Positions 23,101 to 35,206 of a stretch of DNA of 64,000 nt are shown piece after piece. The position numbers were made by a program, and so were the translations under genes. This DNA is from Edolisoma coerulescens (taxonomy: Eukaryota > Chordata > Aves > Passeriformes > Campephagidae), in assembly GCA_013397115.1 (NCBI GenBank), contig VWZW01004129.1, positions 1,440,449 to 1,504,448 of the forward strand, read 5' to 3'. The notes under the pieces were generated by a model that had not been told where the DNA came from, ran no database searches, and saw only the letters and a program-made list of their open reading frames with translations. Positions within the stretch are counted from its first letter, which is position 1. The number at the start of each line of letters is the position of its first letter.

Positions 23101-25954
23101 AGGCTCTACCCATGTGGAAGAGAAGAAAGCCAAGGGACCTGCCCTTCTTTGAGGGATGGGGCAGGAAACGCTCACTTGCTTGCAAACCTAAGAGGGTTCG
23201 AAAGATTTGTGACCCCTGGAGAGAACCCCTCTTGGGTTTGAGGGCTTTTTTCCCCACAACAGGGGCTGAGGTACTTCCCAGGACCTCAGACGTCCCCCAT
23301 GGCCCACGGTGTCTTCGCTGGGATCCAGGGAGCCCCTGCTGTGACCCCCCTCCCCGTGGCTCCAGCTCTGTTGGTCGCGGTGCGCCAACGCACACGTAAC
23401 ACATTCCAGACTCCTCTGGTTTGACTGATGCGTATTTTGACAGCTCAGAGAAAACATTTTGCAAGATGCACAGTCAAAGGCTCTTTCAAGCCGAGATGTT
23501 GTGGAAAGCCGCGTGAGCTCTCCAAGGCACTATCTCTCTCTCTCTGCCAGCCGCGCTAATGAAAGCTCCCTGTGCAGGCCAGAAGATGCAGCAGGGAATA
23601 ATACAGTCCTTTAAATAGCATCCTAGCTGGCTTGAGGAGGCCACGAACATTTTAACTCACTTATAATTTTCCTGTGGTTCAACCCTGTCTCCCGCAGCAG
23701 CCTGCTCTGGGCACCACGGCCAAGCAAAGACATGGGAAGCCCTGAAAATAGCATTAACCAACAACCCGTGACCATTCTGGGAGCGCTCGTGCTCATGTCC
23801 TTTCCCAAGCAATACCCACCCTGGATGTGCTGCTCAGACCTTCGTTACCTGGAGGTATTTGGCATGAAGGCACAGCACTGAGATCAGCAGAGGAGACCCT
23901 TGTTCCGCCCACGACTGATCTCAAAGAGCTGATTGCTTCAATGACACAAGGCCCTGGCCAGAAAACGCTTCCCTAACATCTTCTATGTGACATTTTTCCA
24001 GAGGCAAAGCCAGCTGAAGAGGTTCCTGAATGTTCTCCTCCTTAGGACCTGTTCAACCATCTGTAAAGCAGGTCAGTGAAAGAAAACACTTGGCACCAAA
24101 GCGGGGGGGAAATAGATTAACTGAGATGTAAAGAAATTGCACACACCCCATTTGCAGCACGATCCATGAGCAGTTTTTTGGCATGGCTGCAGGACAGAAA
24201 ACTGCCAAGCAACAGAAGGATAATGTTTGGGGCTAAGGAGCACTGGGAGTCCCTTCAAGCAGCTTTGCTGAAGGACAATCTTGAATAGGGGACTGAGTCC
24301 TGGATGAGGAGGAGAAGAAGTGTGAGGGCAACATTGAGAGGTGTAGAATTTCTGTATAGAAAGAATTATTTAGAATGATTCCCAGTTGCATGCCCCATAG
24401 GAAATTTTGAAGAAAATTTTGAGATTCAGTGGCAACAGCAGCCTAAATAAAAAATAGAGGAAAACTTCTTTAGGGAAAAGAATATCAAAAGGAAAATTTT
24501 CTCTGCTGAAAGATGAAATTCTTCCACAAAAGAGTCATTTTGCCACTCCCCAGAAAACCAGAAAAAATACCAGCATTTTTCCATGGGTGATTTTTAATGG
24601 TTGCCTCATTGTCTTCAACTTCAATGTTCTTTCTGCAAAGCCTCTCAGCCCTGCACTCGCCTCCCGGTGCCCGCCAGCTCTTCAGGACAGAAGGTTTCTC
24701 TCTTGTGCAGCTCACAGCACACCCACTGTCGGTGTTTTAATCAGATTATATTACTGATGGCAATGCTCTGACACAGCCATAGCTTTGTGATGCTGAACGT
24801 GTGCATTACCAGAGCATGTCCACGGTGCTGGGCTTTCTCTCTGGTTTAATTTCTCTGCGTCTCACCGTGCTTCTTGCCTTGCTCTGCCACTGTCCCAAAA
24901 TACATCTACTTCCATCCCAAAGGTTTGATGTTCTGGAAATAATTGGTGGCACTGTAATATTTTTCAACATTGTCAAGCAAATGGTGTCAAACAGCCTTAA
25001 CACAAATGTCCCACATTTTACAGGGATATTTTAGGGACTGTCCCTAAGTTTTATCAGGTGTTTTACTTTGTTGTGCAGGTCTACAAAAGATATTTTAAAT
25101 CACCCATCTTGTCATGGGTCTTTTTGCAGGTCTGAATGATTTGTGTTGCATAGGTCTATCAGCAACCTGCTCAAGTTTATTATGGAATATTAGAAAAAAG
25201 GTTTATGGAAGTGTCAGCAGAACCAGATCTTCTTTTATCCAGGAACATCTGGTTTATCTATGAGCCTTTACCTTGAGAAAAGGAGTTCTTCATATTTTTT
25301 ACAAAAAGAAATTCGGCCTCTTCCTTACTTACTTTGTGTCTGGGAACAGATAATTTGCATTAAGCTAACCATGGTCAGGGTTCCTCAAATTTGAAGCACA
25401 ACTCTGCTACAAATTCATCTCCTTGCAGGATTTCCAGCACAAGAAGAAGGCATCAAAACAGTTTTTCATGGGAGTTGAACTACTTTCAGACCTCCAGCTG
25501 CAGCTGTGTGAGAAAGAACCATTCTGAAATATCTTGGCTCCTCTGGTGATGATGAATACAGGTGGCTTTCCCTCCCCTTCCCAAACTATAGTTGCAACAG
25601 CTGCAGCTTTTCAGATTGTAAAACTGCCCTTTGGCGAGTCTGTGATGGGGGTGTGCACCATGCCCTGTCACCAGCCCAGCACAGCGAGGACCAGGGCATG
25701 CTGACAGCGCTCTGCCACAGGCAGTGAACCCACATCCTGCTCATCCTGCCACCAAAGCAATGCTGGAACCAGGCATGGACCTGCTGCTGCAGGACTTGCC
25801 CTTGGTTGCAAATGTTTGCAACCTGAGATGAGAAGGCTCACAAGAGAACAGATTTGGTGCCTGGTTTTATTTCCCTCCATGCCAGTTTAGAGCCTTCAGT
25901 GTTCACAGTGCTCAAACATGGAGTTACTCTGCACCCAGATTTTGATGCAGCCAT
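20167..25954. other. Gene-free region
   Basis: No gene or clear mobile element is recognised. Short open frames (up to 184 codons on the - strand, 22910-23464) lack splice signals and domains. The segment at 23390-23575 keeps several CpGs and reads like possible conserved non-coding sequence (e.g. 'tttgactgatgcgtatttt'), followed by a short CT repeat at about 23530. Confidence 0.5.
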
Positions 25955-26700
25955 GTCACAGAATCACAGCACGGCTGGGGTTGGAAAGGACCTTGAAGAT
26001 CATCTCATTCCAATCCCCCTGCCATGGGCAGGGACACCTTCCACTAGACCAGGTTGCTCCAAGCCCCATCCATCCTGGCCTTGGACACTGTCAAGGATGG
26101 GGCATCTACAGCTTCTCTGATAAACCTGTGCCAGTGCGTCCCCACCCTCAGGGTAAATAATTTCTTCCTCCTATCTAATCTAAACCTGCTCTCTGTCAGT
26201 TTGAAGCCATTCCCCCTTGTCCTGTTACTCCATGCCCTTGTCAAAAGTCCCTCTCCAGCTCTCTTGAGGCCTTTTTAGGTACTGGAAGGTACAGCCTTCT
26301 CTTCTCCAGGCTGAACACGCCCAGCTCTCTCAGCCTGTCTCCATAGCAGAGATGCTCCAGCCCTCTGGGCATCTCTGGCCTCCTGTGGACTTGCTCCAGC
26401 AGGTCCACATCCTCCTTATGTTGGGGGCCCAGAGCTGGACACCAAACTGCAGGTGGGGCTTTGCAAGAGCAGAGTACAGGGGCAGAATCACCTCCCCTGA
26501 CCTTCTGGTCACCCTTCTTGTGATGCAGCCCAGGACACAGTTGGCTTTTTGGGCTTCATGTGCACATTGACAATCTTCAGGGGCCATGCTGGGCTTCTCA
26601 ACCACCAACACCCCCAAGTCCTTCTCCCCAGGGCTGCTCTCAACCCATTCTCCATCCAGCCTGTGTTTGTGCTTGGGACTGGCCAAGGTCTGGCACCTAC
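25955..26700 (-). mobile_element. CR1 LINE fragment, antisense, about 0.75 kb
   Basis: This is one of the longest CR1 copies here. The + strand opens with 'tcacagaatcacagcacggc' and 'aagatcatctcattccaatc'. It passes through 'gcagggacaccttccactag', 'cccttgtcctgttactccat' and 'tctcttctccaggctgaaca', and reaches ORF2-derived sequence ('cttatgttgggggcccagag', 'ttctcaaccaccaacacccc'). Parts of the ORF2 end remain translatable on the - strand (RPGEVILPLYSALAKPHLQF-like), but frameshifts break it. Confidence 0.92.
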
Positions 26701-29700
26701 GGAGGTGCCATCCAGGGACCTCATTGATGTTTGTGACCCTCCAGCCAGGAGGAGGCAGCTTGTGGGCACATCAGTGGCTCAGCTGCAGGAGCCTGCAGCC
26801 CAGAGAATTAAGCATTCAACAACCACTAAACTCAAAAATAGACAGTAGGCGCCAAAATCCTCAGCTGTGGCTCCTTGGACTACATTGGATTTACGCTGAT
26901 TTAAGCCAGCTGAGGATCTGCACCACCGGGCCAAGTCCTGCTGTCCTACCTCAAGCTGATGGCTAGTTGACGTGACTGATGACTGAGATTTCCATTTAGC
27001 CTAACTCGAAGCATGAGCAGGGCCTGTGTAGTGCTACCATTGTTGACTCCAGCCTTTTGTCTCGGGCTGTAACCGATAGGCCTAATAACCGAAATCATAC
27101 TGCATGCATTCATTCACCCTCTTCGCAAACAGCATGTTATTGAGCTCCGTGGTGAAAAGGCATGCACAAACACAATGGGGCTGGGATTAAGCCCAGCTGC
27201 ATTACCAAAGTAAATACTTTTGCTGCTGACAGTTTGTCTGTGGGGATTTGGAGAAAAGTTTTGTGCATCTACTTAGGCAACATATGGTTTTATTTTTCCT
27301 GTTAACAAAAACAGTAGTGGTCAAAAGTCAACACCCTCTGATGACTGTTCGGTGGCCAATGTGGAATGGGCTTGGTGGTCTAAGTCCAGTTCCTTACATG
27401 TCCACAAAAAAAATCATCCTCTTCCTGCATTCCTCTCTCACTTGGCACTGTGGTTTGCAGTGTCCGCAAGGAAGCTGAGGGGGTTTTGAGGTTAATCTCA
27501 TCTGTCCTCCTTTCTGATTGAAAGCAATGGGTGACGTGGTTTGAGTTAAGATATTCTGCTAGCTTCTTTCATTCCCCTTGTGATGAAAACCCCTCCACAA
27601 TCTGTTTCCTTGAAGCCTGAAGAGAGTCGGAATTAATCCGCATTAGCCGGCGGCCGGGGCATGTCAGCCAGTCAGACTTTTAAAGCAAACACACAGCGAT
27701 GAGGAGGAACAGCATGCCAAGAGCACAAATGGTCTGAATTTAGCCCTTCATCTCCAAGCTGAATGCACACTGTTCTCCAAAGATCTCTGCAACACTCAAT
27801 CAACAGCTGGTCACCTTCACATCTGAAACCAAGAAGAAAACCCACAAGGGCCTGGCTTTATATTTGGCGATGACTTCAGCGGGCTGGTAAAGGGCAAAAA
27901 GTTGGCTGAGCTGCCACAAGTGCCCATCTCACATAGCTCCAGTGAAGGAACTGGCAGATACTGGCATTCAGCATTTTTGGGAAGAAAAAAAACCACCCCC
28001 ATCATCAAACCCTCCATAGGGATTCCCCTAAAAGATTTTAAAGCTTTTAAGGTGCAAACAGGTCTTGTCTACACTGAGGTAATGAGAATTACAGCAACTA
28101 GAGCACAACTGCTAACACTTAGCATCTGCAGGGTCAGAGGCAGCTCAGAGCTGGAAGGAGTGTTAACTAGATCCACCACATGAAGTAATTGTTTTTAAGG
28201 GAGTGTATCCAAGCTGGAACACAGCGATGCAGAACATGCACACTTGGACAGGTGTAATCCCAGGCACAGTGGGTGGTAAGCAAGGCTGAAAAATCACAAT
28301 TAGGAAGCCAAGATGTGTTGCCTAATCCAGGCTTCCCCGCCAAGATGAAGGTAGATTTTTGAGGGCCAGATCCTCATAATGCCCAGCTAGTCCTTTAATG
28401 TGTTTGCCATCCTCAGACACTCCTGAAATCTCTGGAAGCTGAAGGCCCAAAGTGTTTTGCAGAGGATGCTCAAACCTGCCCACGAACAGCCAGAAATGGA
28501 CAGGCAGCCAGGGCTGGAGGAATTAAGGCAGGCAGACAAAGTGCTGCAGCTCAGGTTGACAGGCAAATGGAGCTCAGAAATGGATCATCACAGTCCCATA
28601 GTCACACACATCCATCCACAGAGGGAAAAGGCAGAAATTGTTTCTGTTCCTATGAAAGACAATAGGTGAAAACAAAAGCTTATCTCAACATTTTTCTGCA
28701 GAAGTTCAGGAGTTTTCATTCAAGAAGCAAAAACCGAAAAATGTTTGGTTTCTGGCAATCAAAAACTGGAAACATTTTGGCCAGAAACCAAAACAATTTG
28801 GGGTTTTTGGTTTTTGGTTTTCGCTTGGGTTTTTGCCAAACTCCTTAGCTTACTTTTGCCAAAAAACTGCACATTTTTCAAGCTTTTTCTTCCTCAATGA
28901 AAACCTTAAAATTGTTGTTGAAATTGGACATTTCCCACAGATTTTTGTTTTGATTTTTTTTAAAAAGGCATTTTCAGCAAAAAGAATGTTTTGGATGATC
29001 AATTTCACCCAGGAGCCCTGTAAGCAGGTCCATTGGAGGGACTATCACACCCTCACTTTTATCTCCTCTCCCCTCCTCTCTTTTCTAACCCAGGGGACTC
29101 AGGGAAGTGATCCTGGTCTGTTTTTGACCACCACATGGCCAAGCTTTAGAGCTGTGGAGCTGCCTTGGGGGACAGGCAACTCTGAGTTGGGAATGGCTTG
29201 AGCTTTTTCTGTGAGATACCGACTGACTCTCAGGAAATAAGAAATGTAGCAAAGGAAAATAAATATCTGGAGTCTGGATTCAGCAGTATGTGTACTGGGA
29301 ACACATGTTCTGTGTGTGTGGTTCTGGGAGAAGAAGGTGCTGGTATGTGTCCTCCAAAGTGCCTAAATGTCACTTACCCACAGGTTTGTTAAAGCTGCTG
29401 GCCCTGGGCCTACACAAAAAACTGATACAACCTGTATTAATATTCAAAGTTTGGCACAAAAACTGTGGACATGAAAGATGAACAGGAAAAATTAGATATT
29501 ATGAACCCCTGACACAAATACATTGCTAGGGACTAAAAAGAAAATGAGAAACACTAATACATCTCTGCCCCAAGCTCTGAACTTGGAGGTGGAACCAAAG
29601 AGCGAACCCAGCTCAAAATGGAGAAGGTGTTGGCACCCCATCTCCAGGGATAACTTTGATCTGACCCAACACTGAAACCAGAAACTGCTCAGAAGAGGAG

Positions 29701-32700
29701 GAAATCTGGACTGGAGTCAGAGTGCCAGAGTTTAAGACTGCACCTTTACAAGGCAAACTACAACAAAAATTTGGACCAGGTTTTGAATTTCACTCATCCA
29801 ACCAAAGAGATCTTGGAGTTTTCATAATTAAGTAGAGCCATCTTATGGCCACTTTCCCCCTTTAAATACCCTATTTTTCTTGCTTTCAAGGCCTGTTTGG
29901 ACGTTTTCTGTGGTTGTTATTTGATGCCCTGCCATCAGAGCAGGCAGAGGAAGACCAGGCAAAGAATGGCCAGCACAGGAAAGGCAGCCACACATGTCAG
30001 TGGCAAGTTGAAGAGTGTGCCAGGAAGAGGAGAAGTGAAAAGTCTCAAATTCAGGCAAAAATGGGATTGCCACACAGCAAAAATGCCAACTTGGAGGACT
30101 TTGAGCAGGATGTTTGGAGAGATCAGCCAAGACAAGAATTGCTGACAGAAGGAGATGGATTTGGGGTGGGTTGGAGAAGGGAAGGAATAAGGAATGTGTG
30201 GGTGAGGATGAGAGAGGTCAGGAGCTGGTTATGAGAATGAAGGTATTGTCAGGATTTGGGGATGGGTCAGGGACAAGGAAGGAGGGTCTGAGGGACTGGT
30301 AAATTCTCGTAGTCCAGGCAAGAAAGGTGTAATGAGGGACTATGAGGGGTCTGGGTGGTCAATGAGGAAGAGGAGCAGATGAGGGGTTTTCCTTTCTTTT
30401 TCCACGTTTGGATAATAATGGCCCTTACACTCTTTTAACTCTGATTTTCAGCAAAGTTTGTTTAAGCTTTGACACAGTGCAATGCTGTCAGCTGAGCCGT
30501 GGTTAACAACGCTGTCTCCTAAGCCCAAGGCAAGCAGGGCAAGGGGAATAAATTAGTTGAAATCTCTGCAAAAGTTTTCCCAGTTGCAACGGGGTGAAAG
30601 CACAGGCACAGTAAATTACCGTGATTCAGCTCACTGTTAATTCAGCATCTGAATTCTCCAAACACAGAAGAGACACTTTGTCATTAATACAAACCTAGAA
30701 ACAAGCTAAAATAACAGCACAGGCTGGTTTCAGAGGCACTTACGTGAAGCAGTTAGCCTGGGTGGTGAGCTGGAGCTGCTTGTGGTGAAAGCTTCACAAA
30801 TGGAGAGGTGGGTGAAATGCCAGACAGCCCTGGGACAGAAGGAAATGTTTATATTGATTTATCCTGACATTTGAACTGTAATGTCCTTGTAATAAACCAT
30901 GCCCCAGGAGTGGGTGTTACTTGGATTGGTCTGACACCAAAGCAAGAAAGCCAAGAAGGGGAAACTGAGGCAGGGCAAAGCTTTGACACCCAGCTGCACA
31001 AGCTCCCCTCGTGGTCCTTTATCAGGGCTGTTTTCACCCCTTGTGTACTCACATAGTTAAGAGGATCTAGGAAGCTGCGATTCCTTTGCTTTCCAAAGCC
31101 TTTACTCAGGAAAAGACTAATTAAGTGGCTGTGTTATTACAGCAGGTCCTGGAGTCTCCGAACACAACCAGCGGCGATTAGGCAGGCGTCAGCTACTGGG
31201 CGGGATTTCCCACTGCCCAGCTGTGTAATTATCGCAGCAGCTCAGCCAAAATCCTCTGACAAAGAAAACCAGCTGCAGGCTGCGGGGCTGGGAGGTAGCA
31301 CATGTCCAGTGGAGAGAGAAAGAATAGCCTTTTCTCCTCTGTATTTTTCCAAAAGAAAGACCAACGAAGATGAGCAAGCCACATTCCCGCAGAGGAGCAG
31401 ATGGTAATAATGATTTCTGGGGAGCACCTGGAGTAAGAATCAGGGGTACAGCACAGGTCGCTGCAGTTTTTGAGGGGAACTGATTATTCACTGCCTTCCT
31501 CACTTAGGGACATGGAGGTGGCAGGTGAGAGCTGCTAAGGAGGGAGGATCTGAAGTATGGAGCCCATGCTGCAGCATCATCCCTGCAGAGAAGGGCTGAG
31601 GGCTGTCTTTAATAACCCAAATAATGCATTGAAGTGAACTTTGAGCAATGGGAAAGCTTTGGGTTTGTTTCTAGAAAAGATTCGATTTCTTTTTTCTGTG
31701 ACCTTGACTAACCTCCTGCCTCAGTGTCCCATCTCTAAGGTGAAGGTGTCTGTGTTAGGTACCCCACAGGCTGTCTCAGCCACATCACATGATGCCTTCA
31801 AACAACCTAGGCAGAATCCAGCTCACCACTCAGGAGCTTTCTCCTGTCTGCTGGTGTCACTGGATGCACCTTCAAGAGATGTCTTCCTTGTCTGTGGTCA
31901 CAAGGCTTTTGTTTGTCAAAAGCCCATATATTTCAGAGCATCAGCACAACGACATTTATTTCCATTTATGCGGGGTAGCTCCCTTCCCAATTTTGTATCA
32001 TCATTGAAAGCTTTCTCTTCGCTCCCATCTGAATTTATTTGGAATGATCCTCTCCCTTCCTACAAACAACCTGACAGGACCTTTTTAGTAGGACCTCACA
32101 AGCACTGTTTGCTTGGTGGAGCCTGCAAGCAGGAACAGATCTCACCTGATCTGCTGCATGAAGAACTCACCGCATCGTGAAGGTCCCAGCCCCAGCCGCC
32201 CACTACATCCTCAGTGTCTGTGCAAATCTGCCAACCATTTCCAAATCCTTTCTCAAACAGCTCTTCAACCCACAAATCCATTTGCACTTAAATTGCCTGA
32301 CACACAGCCTGGATGAGTAACGAAGAGTGTGACCTTCCAGCGATCAAGCATTGCTAATATCTCAACTATTTCAAGTGTTTAATAACCAAATTTAATGCAG
32401 TGAGAACAATTTGATTGAATGCACAATATCTGTAGCAGCTAATTAACCACAGTAGCCCAGAGAGGTCTTGGACTTCATACAACCTTTCAATATAATTACA
32501 AATTTTTAACAGCAAAATGAATTTAAATCCAGTCTGACACAGCAATCCATCTTCATCTCCAGATAAAAGGTAGCACATGCGGTATTAACATTTAAACAAG
32601 AGCCATGGGCAGTGGAGAGAGACAAGGAGCATTAGCAGATGTGCTGAATTAATTACTAACAGCACCACAGGAGGGGAGGGGTGGATGAGTACTTTGCATT

Positions 32701-34986
32701 TTACAGGTCAGACTTACAGCACAGCCACTCATTCTGCTGGCTTTGCCTGCAAAAATTAGACCTTATGTCAAATACAGGGCCATTTAGGTCCACCTATGTC
32801 TCCTCCAGAGCTCCAGGTGTGTGGTTCTTGACTCATCCTCCTCTTCCATGTGCTGCAGAGCTCACACCAGCAAGCACAGAAAATCACATGCCTGATTTTA
32901 TTGGAGCTGTTCCCCAGAAAAGTGGGTCTGAACACAATAACCCCCATTCCTCTGTGCCTGGGTAAGCAAAAAAAAAGTCCAAATTGTCTTCTAGCTCCTG
33001 TCTTGCAGGGGAACACTCAAGGGAACACTTTCCTTTTCTGTGAGCCATGCCTGGAGCTTCTCCTGGAGATTTCTTCCTATCCCCTCTTCCTGGACATGTG
33101 CTGTGGCTTGCAGGGACATGAGGATTTGGGTACAGACCTTGCAGGGTCTAAGTTTGACCACACTTGTACTCATGATGGGGATTAAACTGGATTTTAGGAC
33201 ACTAGGTGGGATTCATGGCCCCCTAACAGAGCATTCCAAGTAGTCTGCAGGAGTTGGGGTGTCTGTTCCTCTCCACTGGATGTAAAACATTCCAGATGTG
33301 ATACAGGACAGGAGAGGGTTTGGGTCCATCCCACAAGCAGAGCATCTTGGAGACTAAAACTGCTGTTGGCATTAATGGATGCAGCAGGCGTGGCATGAGA
33401 TCCCTTCCTTGCAAAGCCTGACATTCAGCAGTATCTGACCTGAAAACCCAACAACCTTCTCAGCCACCCCCCAGGCAACAATAACAGGAGGGGAAGAACA
33501 CAACATCTGCAGTTTTAGTTGGCTTTCTTGGTTTGAGACTTTTGCATTCAGAGAGCCTCTCCTAAAAGCCAGGAAGGCAGGAACCAGATTTTAAGTGGAA
33601 GGTGAGATTTCTACTTCAACAAGCAACCACCTGCCCTCAGCTGCTTGGATGAGGCATTTTTAGCCTTTCTGGAGCCTGTACTACTGTAAAGCCAGCACAG
33701 TTTATTTCTGTGAAAGTGTTCCCAGTTTACACTGGTATAAATAACATCAACATTAGACTCACAGTAAAGCAGACAAAAACCCCAGTAAGAATAAAACACA
33801 GGCATCACAATAATAAATAAAATAAAACACAGTCATGGTAGTGAGCAGCATTGGTGAATATTAGTAGTTCAGAATAAACAGTAGGACATGGGTTCTTGCT
33901 GTTGGTAACCTTTCAGATTCCTACTCAGCTTGTATCTGTCAAAGACATTTTTCCCCCAAGAGCTCATGAAGCATTACTATAAAATGTAGAGTTTTAATTG
34001 AGGGTTCAAAACCAGGCTGACTCTGCCAAATGTGATAGCATCAGCTGGTGGCGTCATTTGTCATTGTTACAGGCAAATAAACCAGCGAGTTAATCGAAGG
34101 GGATGAAAAATGAGGTGGTTTCAATTTTTGGAGTCCTGAATCCAAGTCCTTCTCCTTTCTTCTCATCAGTCTAGACCAAAATGCCAACAGCACCAGCTGC
34201 CCAATAGGCACTCATTCAAAAATCCAGTGTAGACAACACATAGGCACATTCTCGGTTGTTAAAGTCAAGGACAAACAGAAGGAGATATTACTAAGCAGGA
34301 GACAAAGAGAAAAAGAAAGAGTTTTCTGGAGATTGCAGCTGAAGGAGATGAGCAAAAAGGCAGCCACTGCTGCTCAGACAGCACCTCAGTCCAAGGCCCC
34401 TCAGTATCAAACTGACATGAGGTCTCTCTGGAAGGATAGAGTGGTGAAACACGTTCTTCAAAGGACCCCTTGGACTACTGCACAAAACCAAGTAGAGATC
34501 AAAATCTGAGAGTTTGTGAATCCTGTTTGTCAGCAGTATGCTGTCTGGAAGCTCAGTTCTGGGCTTTTGCTAATCCTATCTGCATCCCAACCATCAGGTG
34601 TTGTTCCACCCCACAATCACTGCCCTTTGCTTGCAGACAGGAACAGTATCTTTCAAATCTTTGCTCTTAGTATGCCAGTGTTGATCTTCAGCAGACCCAA
34701 AGTAGATGGGAAGATAATGTATTTGGTCAAAAGGTGTCCTGCTTATCTCTTTCTTAGATCCCTTTGGTGGAAAGACAGGAATTATTTCCCAGATGAAGAT
34801 GTAATGTATTTCATGTTGTACCTCGAACTGATAGAACAGGCTCCCCAATGCACAAGGGATTCAGTCAAAGGGTCTTTTATCTCACACAGACTCCGGCTTC
34901 TCTGATCCACTGTGAAGAAATGATGCAGCCAACATGCCCAGGTCTATGGAGGTGTACAGGCACTCACAAATGAATCTCCACAGTGA
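26701..34986. other. Gene-free region
   Basis: No exon is recognised, and there is no CR1 copy for about 8.3 kb, which is longer than elsewhere in this window. It includes an AT-rich inverted repeat (28744-28792). CpG-retaining pieces occur at about 27625-27700 ('ccgcattagccggcggccgg') and 31165-31250 ('ccagcggcgattaggcaggc'), and these could be regulatory. The 179-codon frame at 31641-32180 (+) shows no domain or splice signals. Confidence 0.5.
28744..28792. repeat. Perfect 13-bp inverted repeat with 23-base loop
   Basis: Arm 1 is TTTGGTTTCTGGC (28744-28756) and arm 2 is GCCAGAAACCAAA (28780-28792). They sit in a longer AT-rich stretch built of AAAACC/GGTTTT words (28680-29000). It may be a relic of a palindromic DNA transposon or low-complexity sequence. 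Confidence 0.6.
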
Positions 34987-35206
34987 TCATAGGATTATAG
35001 AATCTCCTGAGCTGGAAGGGACCCACCAGGACCATTGAAGTCCAGCTCCTGGCCCTGCACAGGAGAACCTCAAGAATCCCACCATGTGCCTGAGAGCATT
35101 GTACAAACACTCCTTGAGCTCTGTCAGGCTGGTGCTGTGACCACTGCCCTGGGGAGCCTGTTCAGTGCCCAGCCTCCTTCTGGGGAAAGAACCCTTCCTA
35201 AGCTGA
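34987..35206 (-). mobile_element. CR1 LINE fragment, antisense
   Basis: The + strand reads 'ataggattatagaatctcct', 'gagctggaagggacccacca', 'tgtacaaacactccttgagc' and 'accactgccctggggagcct'. It matches the CR1 3'UTR in the same variant as the copy at 52006, so the two probably belong to one subfamily. Confidence 0.9.

Noticed and set aside
26044..26769. Several open frames on both strands with reverse-transcriptase-like ends
   Set aside because: They are the decayed 3' end of CR1 ORF2 and its antisense, not host genes.
31641..32180. 179-codon + strand open frame
   Set aside because: No splice context, domain or codon bias distinguishes it from chance, and it begins and ends in ordinary unique DNA.
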